NCBI GenBank assembly: GCA_027296185.1
Contig: JAPUJL010000136.1
Coordinates: 1 to 5,279, forward strand
Direction of reading: 5' to 3'
Source: SAR324 cluster bacterium
GTDB taxonomy: Bacteria; SAR324; JACQKK01
Length of the DNA: 5,279 nt
Shown: positions 1 to 5,037 of the stretch, in pieces
Layout of the letters: every line of letters begins with the position of its first letter
Numbering within the stretch: the stretch's first letter is position 1
Made by a program: the position numbers and the translations under genes
Notes under the pieces: model-generated
What the model saw: only the letters and a program-made list of their open reading frames with translations
What the model was told of the DNA's origin: nothing
Database searches by the model: none

Positions 1-287
1 GAGCTCATATCCACCACTGTGTTGCCGCTGCTCAGCCCCTCCGCCGCGCCGCCGGCCCCAAAGAGCGCCGCTTCCACATCGGGTGTGTCGGGCACCATGA
101 GGAAAACGATATCCGATTTTTCCGCCACTTCCTTTGAACTGGCGCACTTCACCGCGCCCTTGCCCGCCAGTTCATCCAGCGGCGCCACGTCCACGTCATA
201 GATATGCACCGTGTGGCCGGCCTTCAGCAGGTGCCCTGCCATGGGCTTGCCCATGATCCCCGTCCCGATAAATCCCAGGTTCGCCAT
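1..287 (-). CDS. glxR: Tartronate semialdehyde reductase (2-hydroxy-3-oxopropionate reductase), N-terminal part
   Basis: This is a cytoplasmic beta-hydroxyacid dehydrogenase expected to reduce tartronate semialdehyde to D-glycerate with NAD(P)H. The first 95 residues are present; the gene runs off the left edge. Residues 3-13 (NLGFIGTGIMG) form the Rossmann GxGxxG dinucleotide-binding turn followed by KPMA, the family signature. MVPDTPDVEAALFG (residues 64-77) closely resembles E. coli GlxR as I recall it. The visible part ends in VVDMS, the start of the conserved D-x-S-S substrate-binding segment. The acidic YDVD at 30-33, after the second strand, would favour NADH over NADPH (inference). 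The ATG at 287 is preceded by GGAGG (298-294) with a 6-base spacer, the best ribosome site in the window. It lies 43 bases after hyi, so the two are probably cotranscribed and catalyse consecutive steps. Other members of the family (3-hydroxyisobutyrate dehydrogenase, GarR) are possible, but the hyi neighbour favours this call. Confidence 0.88.
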   Translation of the reverse strand, partial: MANLGFIGTGIMGKPMAGHLLKAGHTVHIYDVDVAPLDELAGKGAVKCASSKEVAEKSDIVFLMVPDTPDVEAALFGAGGAAEGLSSGNTVVDMS

Positions 288-330
288 TTCCGGCCTCCAT
301 TTGTGGAATTGGTGTTATGCCTATAGAGCC

Positions 331-1113
331 CTACGGCTGGAGAAAGGGCTCGATCCAGCCCATGCCCTGCCGCGTGTCCCCCGCCGGCTTGTATTCGCAT
401 CCGATCCAGCCATCATAGCCCGACTCATCGATGAAGCGAAACAGATTGGTATAGTTGATTTCGCCCGTGCCGGGCTCGTTGCGGCCGGGGTTGTCGGCCA
501 GCTGCATGTGGGGGATTTGCGCTAGCCGATCGCGGATGGTGCGGGTCAAATTCCCCTCCATGATTTGCGCGTGGTAGAGGTCGAACTGCAGCCAGCAGTT
601 GGGGTGGCCCACCGCCTCGATCAGCCGCAGGGCGTGGGCGGAGTAAACCACGAAGAAGCCGGGGATGTCCTGGGAGTTGAGGGGCTCGAGCAACAGCGTG
701 ATGCCTTCCTTGTCCAGCGCCTCCGCCGCGAAGCGCAGGTTGTCCACCAGCACCTGCTCGATCTTGTCCTCGGTCACACCCTCCGGCGCCAAGCCCGCCA
801 GGCAGGTGAGCTGCTTGCAGCCCAGGGTCTGGGCGTAGTCGATAGCCTGGCCCACGCCATCCTGAAACTCGCCGACGCGGTCGGGCAGGGTCGCGATGCC
901 CCGCTCGCCGCCATCCCAGTCGCCGGAGGGCAGGTCGAAGAGCACCTGCTCCAGCCCGTGCTTTTCCAATTGTTCGCCAATCGCCTCCTTGGGGAAGGCA
1001 TAGGGGAAGAGGTACTCCACCCCCTTGAATCCGGACTGGGCGGCGCGCTCGAAGCGCTGCAGGAAGTCCACCTCGTTGTACAGGAAGGTCAGGTTGGCGT
1101 TGAACTTGGGCAT
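331..1113 (-). CDS. hyi: Hydroxypyruvate isomerase
   Basis: Hyi interconverts hydroxypyruvate and tartronate (2-hydroxy-3-oxopropionate) semialdehyde in the cytoplasm, linking hydroxypyruvate and glyoxylate metabolism to glycerate. The 260-residue protein is a xylose-isomerase-like TIM barrel, almost the same length as E. coli Hyi (258). It matches that protein nearly end to end by recall: MPKFNANLTFLYNEVDFL at the start, LPSGDWDGGERGIA at 61-74, and ADNPGRNEPGTGEINY at 206-221. The expected metal and catalytic residues are present: E143 (LLLEP), D178 (QFDLY), Q204 (HMQLADNP) and E240 (GCEYKP). No truncation is seen. The frame is open upstream to 1272, but homology begins at the ATG at 1113, which has a GAGG (1125-1122) 8 bases before it, so that start is chosen. 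It lies 181 bases downstream of dctM, and a possible promoter of its own is in that gap. glxR follows and encodes the next enzyme. Confidence 0.95.
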   Translation of the reverse strand: MPKFNANLTFLYNEVDFLQRFERAAQSGFKGVEYLFPYAFPKEAIGEQLEKHGLEQVLFDLPSGDWDGGERGIATLPDRVGEFQDGVGQAIDYAQTLGCKQLTCLAGLAPEGVTEDKIEQVLVDNLRFAAEALDKEGITLLLEPLNSQDIPGFFVVYSAHALRLIEAVGHPNCWLQFDLYHAQIMEGNLTRTIRDRLAQIPHMQLADNPGRNEPGTGEINYTNLFRFIDESGYDGWIGCEYKPAGDTRQGMGWIEPFLQP

Positions 1114-1196
1114 CTGGGCATCCTCGCGGATCGATCCGAGTGGGGAGGCCCGCCGCCGCGCGCCATGGCCCGCGACCGGAGATCGGGCGCCCCTGC

Positions 1197-1224
1197 ATCG
1201 TATTGGGTTGGCGCGGCGAGTCAA
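1197..1224 (-). promoter_or_regulatory. Candidate sigma-70 promoter for hyi-glxR
   Basis: On the minus strand, TTGACT (1224-1219) matches the -35 consensus at 5 of 6 bases. TACGAT (1202-1197) matches the -10 consensus at 4 of 6, with a 16-base spacer. A transcript would start near 1190, giving a leader of about 75 bases before the hyi ATG at 1113. The pattern is short and was found by eye in GC-rich DNA, where TTGAC and TA-rich hexamers are scarce, so it is suggestive but not proof. Confidence 0.4.
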
Positions 1225-1258
1225 GCGGAGCGGTGCCCCAGTGCGCCCCGCGCCCAAT

Positions 1259-1277
1259 GGCGCTGCACCCAAGCGCC
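1259..1277 (-). repeat. Inverted repeat downstream of dctM
   Basis: GGCGCT (1259-1264) and AGCGCC (1272-1277) form a perfect 6-bp stem with a 7-base loop, beginning 18 bases past the dctM stop codon. No run of T follows in the direction of transcription, so it is more likely a transcript-stabilising or pausing hairpin than an intrinsic terminator. The stem is short and could be chance in such GC-rich sequence. Confidence 0.35.
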
Positions 1278-1294
1278 CGCATGGAAGCGACCTT

Positions 1295-2605
1295 TTAATA
1301 CACCAGGCTCGGCAGGAACAGGATGATCTCCGGGAAGATAATGCAGAGCGCCAGCCCGGTCAGTTGGAGCAGGATGAAGGGCACCGCCGCCTTCCAGATG
1401 TCCAAGGTGGTGATCTCCGGGGGCGCCACCCCCTTGACGTAGTAGAGCGCATAGCCGAAGGGCGGTGAGAGGAAGGAGACCTGCATGTTCACGTTGTAGA
1501 GCACCCCGTACCACACCGGGGAGAAGCCCAGGGACTTGACGATGGGCACGAAGATCGGGACGGCGAGCAGGATGATCCCCACCCAATCCAGGAACATCCC
1601 CAGCACCAGGAGGATCACCATCATCAGGATCAGGATGCCGTAGGGTCCCATGCCCGTGCCGAGGATGGTGTGCTCCACGAACTTCGCACCGCCATTGGCG
1701 ATGTAGAACCCCACGAACGCCGAGGCGCCGAAGATGGTCCAGAGCACCATCGACGTGGCCTTGAGGGTCTGCTCGCTGGCCTGCAGCAGGTTTTTCAGAG
1801 AGAGCCGTCCGTGGAGCAGGGCTACCATGATCGCTCCGAAGGCGCCCATGCCCGCCGCCTCGGTGGGTGAGGCGATGCCGAAGAACATCGTGCCCAGCAC
1901 CAGTGCCACCAGCAGCAGCGGCACGATCACCCGCGGCAGCAGCGCCAGCTTTTCCCGTAGAGCCATCCGCTCCTCCGGGGGCAGAGGCGGCCCCATGGAC
2001 GGTTGGATCGCCGCGCGCACCAGGATGTAGGTGATGTAGAGCCCCGACAGCAGGAGGCCCGGCAGGATGCTGCCCATATAGAGTTGCCCCACCGATTGCT
2101 GGGCCACCAGCGCATAGACGATCATCAGGATGCTGGGCGGGATGAGAATCCCCAGCGTGCCGCCGGCCAGAATGCAGCCGATGGCCATCTGCTTGTCGTA
2201 GCCGCGTTTGAGCATCTCGGGCAGCGCGATGATGCCCATGGTCACCTCGGTGGCGCCGATCACGCCGGTCATGGCGGCGAGCATGGTCGAGGCGATCACC
2301 GTGGCGGCGGCCAAGCCGCCCCGCAGCCCGCCCAGCCAGCGGTAGGCCACCTCGTAGATGTCCTGGATGATCCCCGCCCGCTCGAGCATGGTGGCCATGA
2401 AGATGAACAGTGGAATCGCCGCCAGCAGGTATTGGGTCATCAGGCCGAAGATGCGCCCCACAACCACGTTCACCGCCTCGGGGCTCCACAGCAGCCAGAT
2501 GAACAGAACGCCCAGCCCGCCCGTGGTGAAGGCCGTCGGCAGCCCCGTCAGCAGCAGCAGGAACAGAGAGCCGAACATCAGGACGGTGATCCACTCGATG
2601 CTCAT
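1295..2605 (-). CDS. dctM: TRAP transporter large permease subunit (DctM type)
   Basis: This is the large integral-membrane subunit of a tripartite ATP-independent periplasmic (TRAP) transporter. It forms the substrate channel and couples uptake to an ion gradient, usually sodium. The 436 residues match the usual DctM length (about 425-440) and are hydrophobic throughout, with roughly a dozen membrane helices. Family hallmarks are GGTLGILIPPSI (148-159), with the helix-breaking PP of the transport site, and the second-repeat counterpart ASPTEAAGMGAFGA (245-258). Near the C-terminus, NMQVSFLSPPFGYALYYVKG (373-392) is typical of the TRAP branch that goes with oxo-acid-type binding proteins (recall-based). 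The ATG at 2605 overlaps the dctQ stop (ATGA, 2605-2602), indicating translational coupling. An in-frame extension to 2863 lies inside dctQ and is rejected because homology begins at MSIEW. The substrate cannot be read from this subunit. Confidence 0.95.
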   Translation of the reverse strand: MSIEWITVLMFGSLFLLLLTGLPTAFTTGGLGVLFIWLLWSPEAVNVVVGRIFGLMTQYLLAAIPLFIFMATMLERAGIIQDIYEVAYRWLGGLRGGLAAATVIASTMLAAMTGVIGATEVTMGIIALPEMLKRGYDKQMAIGCILAGGTLGILIPPSILMIVYALVAQQSVGQLYMGSILPGLLLSGLYITYILVRAAIQPSMGPPLPPEERMALREKLALLPRVIVPLLLVALVLGTMFFGIASPTEAAGMGAFGAIMVALLHGRLSLKNLLQASEQTLKATSMVLWTIFGASAFVGFYIANGGAKFVEHTILGTGMGPYGILILMMVILLVLGMFLDWVGIILLAVPIFVPIVKSLGFSPVWYGVLYNVNMQVSFLSPPFGYALYYVKGVAPPEITTLDIWKAAVPFILLQLTGLALCIIFPEIILFLPSLVY

Positions 2606-3114
2606 GACAACTCGTTCCCCGTGATGGCGAGGTGAAGATCGCGGATCAACTTGACCACCCCCTGCAGGGCCAGCATGACGAACGCCAGGGGGATCGTGAA
2701 CTTGACCGGGTAGTAGGGCGGCGCCCAGTCGGTGAAGCTGACCTCGCGGATCTCCCAGGAATCCATGAAGAACGTCCAGCTGGTGTAGGCGAGCATCCCC
2801 ACGAACAGGAAGAAGAAGATCGAGGTGAACGTATCCACCCACGCCCGCACCCGGGGCGGCCAAAGGTAGGAGATCACGTCCACGTTGACGTGCTGCTTGT
2901 GGTAGTGCGCGTAGGCTCCGCTGAGGATGTACTGCATCCCGAACAGCAGGGTCGACGCCTCGTGCGCCCAGTTGGTCGGGGCATTGAAGGCGTAACGCAA
3001 CACCACCTCCAGCACGGTGATCAGAATCACGAGCGGCGTCACCAGCGCCAGCACCTTGCCGGAGCCGTCGTTGACCCGCTCGATGACGTGAAATGCCTTG
3101 ATCGCCGCGGACAT
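2602..3114 (-). CDS. dctQ: TRAP transporter small permease subunit (DctQ type)
   Basis: This is the small membrane subunit of the TRAP transporter, which binds the DctM subunit and helps dock the binding protein. The 170-residue length is normal for the family. Four membrane segments are visible at about residues 20-41, 52-70, 93-112 and 138-156. Conserved DctQ features include VVLRYAFNAPTNWAHEAS (37-54), with the R-Y/W-E pattern after helix 1, HVNVDVIS (75-82) between helices 2 and 3, and YPVKFTIPLAFVMLALQG (135-152) in helix 4, followed by the KLIRDL tail. The start is taken at the ATG at 3114, since the open frame upstream to 3294 has no family similarity. Only a weak purine-rich AGAG lies before this ATG. 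The stop overlaps the dctM start by four bases. A 222-base gap with hairpins separates it from dctP, a common arrangement when the binding protein is made in excess. Confidence 0.93.
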   Translation of the reverse strand: MSAAIKAFHVIERVNDGSGKVLALVTPLVILITVLEVVLRYAFNAPTNWAHEASTLLFGMQYILSGAYAHYHKQHVNVDVISYLWPPRVRAWVDTFTSIFFFLFVGMLAYTSWTFFMDSWEIREVSFTDWAPPYYPVKFTIPLAFVMLALQGVVKLIRDLHLAITGNELS

Positions 3115-3161
3115 GATCTCTATCTCGTTGCCGTGAGTGCGTTTACGCTGAAACCCCGGAC

Positions 3162-3198
3162 CCAATTCTCCCCGCCGGGGGCAGCCCCCCGCAATTGG
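3162..3198 (-). repeat. Two-tier inverted repeat between dctP and dctQ
   Basis: CCAATT (3162-3167) pairs with AATTGG (3193-3198). Inside it, GGGGG (3177-3181) pairs with CCCCC (3185-3189) across a 3-base loop, leaving an asymmetric internal bulge. The outer AT-containing arm is conspicuous in this GC-rich spacer. With no T-run downstream on the minus strand it does not look like a classical terminator. Confidence 0.45.
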
Positions 3199-3265
3199 AG
3201 CCTCGCTGCCGGGGAATGGCCGGCGGGCGCAATGGGCCAGGATGGGGTGCCGCTCCGCCGCGATC

Positions 3266-3291
3266 GCCCGCCGCCGATCTGAACGGCGGGC
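3266..3291 (-). repeat. Perfect 8-bp inverted repeat downstream of dctP
   Basis: GCCCGCCG (3266-3273) and CGGCGGGC (3284-3291) form a perfect 8-bp GC stem with a 10-base loop. It starts 45 bases after the dctP stop codon on the transcribed (minus) strand. It could protect the 3' end of a shortened dctP mRNA or cause partial termination. No T-run follows it. Confidence 0.5.
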
Positions 3292-3336
3292 CACAGGGCG
3301 GTCCGGATCGCCGCCCGGATCGGAACGAGTGGGAAG

Positions 3337-4497
3337 CTAGATCGAATAGCCCGCGAGCCAACGGCGCTCGATGAATCCGGTATCCAGCATGTAGTTCAGC
3401 CAGATCTTAAAAGCCCGCGTGGCAATCGCGTCCTTCTTCGCCCACTTGTACCACAACGGAATCGCCACCTTGCGGAACTTGTCGATCTCCGCTGGCGGCA
3501 GGGTAATGATCTCCGTGCCCGCCTCGGCGAACTTTCGGTAGTGGAGCCGGTCCGCCTCGTGGATGGCCGACCACTGATCCCAGGAATGCCATTTCACGGC
3601 GGCGATGAGCACCTCCTGCAATTCCTTGGGCAGGGCATTCCACGACTTCATGTTGACGGTGACATCCATCAAGTCCACCGGCTGGTGCAGCGACGGCAGC
3701 ACGATGTACTTGGTGACCTCGGCAAAACCCAGGTTCCAATTGATCGCCGCGCCCACGTAATCCGCGGCATCGATCACCCCTTTTTCCAGCGCCGGATAGA
3801 TCTCCCCGCCGGGCAACAGCACGGTCGAGACGCCGGCGGCGGAGAAGACCTCCGCCACGATGCCGCCGGGGTAGCGGATTTTCTTGCCCGCGAAGTCTTC
3901 GAAGGTCCGCAGGGGCACCTTGGAGTGGATCAGGTTCGGCCCGTGCTGGATCGGCCCCACCCAGAACAGACCCTGGGCCGCATAGGCCTCCCGTGCCAGC
4001 TCGGTGGCGCCACCCGGGCCGTAGAACCATTCCCATTGAGTTTCCTGGTCCGGCCCCAGGGGAAAGGAGCTCATGAACACGGCGATGGGCAGCTTGCCCG
4101 CCCAATAGAGGGGAAAGACGTGCATCGCGTTGAACACCCCGTTCTTCACTGCGTCGAACATCTCGAAGGTGCCGACGATAGCCCCCTCCTGAAACGGCTC
4201 GATCTTCAAGCGGCCGCCGCTCATCGCGTCCACCTTCGCCACGAAGCGCAGGAAGGCGTCGTTGCCCACGGTGCCCGGCTGCCAGGCGGTTTGCATCTTC
4301 CACGCGATTTCGGTGCGTGAGGTGACCACCGCCGGACCCTGCTGCTGGGCCTGTTGGTCTTCCTTGGAGCAGGCCGCGAGGAGCGCCGTGCCGCCCAGGC
4401 CCGCGGTGAGTGCCACCTGCCGGATCAACTTTCGCCTGGAGAGCCCCCGGCCGTTCTGGGGCGCCGAGCCCCCGGCGCGGTTTGTCTTTGGGTCCAT
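3337..4497 (-). CDS. dctP: TRAP transporter substrate-binding protein (DctP type), Tat-exported, probably lipid-anchored
   Basis: This is the extracytoplasmic solute-binding protein of the TRAP system, 386 residues long. The N-terminus carries a twin-arginine signal, SRRKLI at 20-25, then a hydrophobic stretch ending in a lipobox LAAC with Cys43. It is therefore probably exported folded and then lipidated. A Gln-rich linker (44-54) precedes the mature domain. Domain hallmarks are MSGGRLKIEPFQEGAIVGTF (92-111), DAVKNGVF (115-122), YWAGKLP (131-137), FEDFAGKKIRYPGG (199-212), with R208 as the likely carboxylate-binding arginine, and GGEIYPALEKGVIDA (230-244). The overall pattern resembles the TakP/lactate-binding branch that takes 2-oxo or 2-hydroxy acids. 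This rests on recall, not a search. The start at 4497 is chosen because the signal peptide follows it. The frame is open to 4575, but that start would put 26 unconserved residues in front. Ribosome-site similarity is weak (GAGA, 8 bases upstream). Confidence 0.92.
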   Translation of the reverse strand: MDPKTNRAGGSAPQNGRGLSRRKLIRQVALTAGLGGTALLAACSKEDQQAQQQGPAVVTSRTEIAWKMQTAWQPGTVGNDAFLRFVAKVDAMSGGRLKIEPFQEGAIVGTFEMFDAVKNGVFNAMHVFPLYWAGKLPIAVFMSSFPLGPDQETQWEWFYGPGGATELAREAYAAQGLFWVGPIQHGPNLIHSKVPLRTFEDFAGKKIRYPGGIVAEVFSAAGVSTVLLPGGEIYPALEKGVIDAADYVGAAINWNLGFAEVTKYIVLPSLHQPVDLMDVTVNMKSWNALPKELQEVLIAAVKWHSWDQWSAIHEADRLHYRKFAEAGTEIITLPPAEIDKFRKVAIPLWYKWAKKDAIATRAFKIWLNYMLDTGFIERRWLAGYSI

Positions 4498-4628
4498 CGT
4501 TCGATCTCGAAAGGGGTTAGTGTCCCGCGGCTGGCGCGCCCCATGGGTCCGCCCGGTCAATCCGGTCCGTCCCATGGAAACGCCGCGGCGAAATCCCGGT
4601 GCGAACGAAGCGCATACGCTCCCGACTG

Positions 4629-4656
4629 CCTATCCAAAGGTGGGAAGTCTTGTCAA
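4629..4656 (-). promoter_or_regulatory. Candidate promoter for the dctPQM-hyi-glxR cluster
   Basis: A perfect -35 hexamer TTGACA sits at 4656-4651 on the minus strand. With a 16-base spacer the facing -10 is GATAGG (4634-4629), which matches the consensus at only 3 of 6 bases. A start near 4622 would leave a leader of about 125 bases before the dctP ATG at 4497. The weak -10 suggests either activator dependence or a chance -35. Confidence 0.3.
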
Positions 4657-4728
4657 CCGGGAACCGCCCCGTGCCCCCCTTTCCCGCCCATCGTCAGCGG
4701 CGGCGACCGGCACTCCCGGAATCCGAAC

Positions 4729-4744
4729 GCCCCTCGGCAGGGGC
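4729..4744. repeat. Short perfect inverted repeat in the divergent intergenic region
   Basis: GCCCCT (4729-4734) and AGGGGC (4739-4744) form a 6-bp stem around a CGGC tetraloop. It has no T-run on either side, so it is not a clear terminator. It could be a protein site or chance. Confidence 0.3.
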
Positions 4745-4900
4745 TCCCCAAATCCCCCCTGCTCCGCCGAAACCCCTGTTGATTCAAACCGCTGCCATCC
4801 GGAAAGGCCCGTGCGATTTTCCCTCTCCGCGTGCCCGCTGCGATGCCCCTTCCGGCCTTGCTTTGCTGCTTTCCACGGACCCCGCTTTCCGGTAATCTGC

Positions 4901-4929
4901 TTGACAATAACAGGATTTCGCGCAATTAT
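4901..4929 (+). promoter_or_regulatory. Sigma-70-type promoter of hrcA
   Basis: A perfect -35 box TTGACA (4901-4906) is followed after 17 bases by AATTAT (4924-4929), which matches TATAAT at 4 of 6 bases. The -10 abuts and slightly overlaps the CIRCE operator, so the transcription start should fall inside CIRCE and HrcA binding would block initiation. This geometry is typical of CIRCE-controlled promoters. I see no sigma-32-type promoter here. Confidence 0.75.
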
Positions 4930-4955
4930 TAGCACTCAAGAAGGGTGAGTGCTAA
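4929..4955 (+). promoter_or_regulatory. CIRCE operator (HrcA binding site)
   Basis: TTAGCACTC (4929-4937), 9 spacer bases, then GAGTGCTAA (4947-4955) match the canonical CIRCE inverted repeat (TTAGCACTC-N9-GAGTGCTAA) at every position. CIRCE is bound by the HrcA repressor, whose gene begins 82 bases downstream, so this is negative autoregulation of a heat-shock operon. In many bacteria grpE, dnaK and dnaJ follow hrcA; here they would lie beyond the right edge. Confidence 0.97.
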
Positions 4956-4999
4956 ATCGTGCGTAGAGCGTTCAGGCGGACAGAATTCAGGAAGGAATC

Positions 5000-5020
5000 G
5001 GTTTGCTTTCTTAGCAATCC
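5000..5020 (+). repeat. Hairpin in the hrcA leader
   Basis: GGTTTGCT (5000-5007) can pair with AGCAATCC (5013-5020) around a 5-base loop, giving seven pairs and one U-U mismatch. It lies between CIRCE and the hrcA start, 17 bases before the ATG. A strong purine tract GGAAGGA (4990-4996) lies just before it, and only weak ribosome-site similarity lies after it. It may affect leader RNA stability or translation (inference). Confidence 0.4.
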
Positions 5021-5037
5021 TCTCACGGGACGAGACC

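Larger units (their letters stand above)
1114..1294. other. Intergenic spacer between dctM and hyi
   Basis: This GC-rich gap of 181 bases separates the transporter genes from the enzyme genes. Read on the minus strand it has a hairpin soon after the dctM stop, then a promoter-like TTGACT/TACGAT pair, then the hyi ribosome site. No U-tract that would make a strong intrinsic terminator is present, so read-through from the transporter genes seems likely. Confidence 0.6.
3115..3336. other. Intergenic spacer between dctP and dctQ with stem-loops
   Basis: The 222 bases between dctP and dctQ are very GC-rich and contain no convincing gene. They hold at least two inverted repeats (3162-3198 and 3266-3291) and a tandem pair of CCGGATCG (3303-3310 and 3315-3322). 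No U-tract follows either stem. The likely role is control of the ratio of binding protein to permease mRNA, by RNA processing or stability. This is inference from position and structure. Confidence 0.5.
4498..4900. other. Divergent intergenic region, dctP side: no gene seen
   Basis: About 400 bases upstream of dctP and before the hrcA promoter show no convincing gene. The open frames crossing the region on both strands have low-complexity Arg/Pro/Gly-rich translations, lack good ribosome sites and resemble no family I know. Contents worth noting are a possible minus-strand promoter (4629-4656) for the dctPQM-hyi-glxR cluster and a short perfect inverted repeat (4729-4744). A regulator site for the transporter would be expected here, but I cannot identify one. 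Confidence 0.6.

Noticed and set aside
1114..1272. N-terminal extension of hyi to an ATG at 1272
   Set aside because: The added 53 residues are Arg/Gly/Pro-rich and outside the conserved Hyi length. The start at 1113 has a GAGG site and matches the family N-terminus.
565..1326. Long plus-strand open frame antisense to hyi
   Set aside because: It is a mirror of the GC-rich codon pattern of hyi. Its translation resembles no family, while the minus strand gives a full-length isomerase with all active-site residues.
1221..2594. Second long minus-strand frame overlapping dctM
   Set aside because: The translation is low-complexity His/Gly/Arg/Asp-rich and out of frame with the clear DctM protein, so it is a frame shadow and not an overlapping gene.
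2003..2635. Plus-strand open frame antisense to dctM, rich in His, Gln and Asp
   Set aside because: The composition is what the reverse reading of a hydrophobic membrane protein gives in high-GC DNA. There is no ribosome site and no recognisable domain.
3541..4320. Plus-strand open frame antisense to dctP
   Set aside because: It is fully covered by the well-supported dctP gene and its translation has no family features.
4729..4744. Hairpin considered as an intrinsic terminator
   Set aside because: There is no T-run after the stem on either strand, and no gene ends next to it.
4630..4948. Small open frames on both strands upstream of dctP as a possible hypothetical gene or leader peptide
   Set aside because: They are Arg/Pro/Gly-rich without a ribosome site or family similarity, and they overlap each other in several frames, as expected by chance in high-GC sequence.
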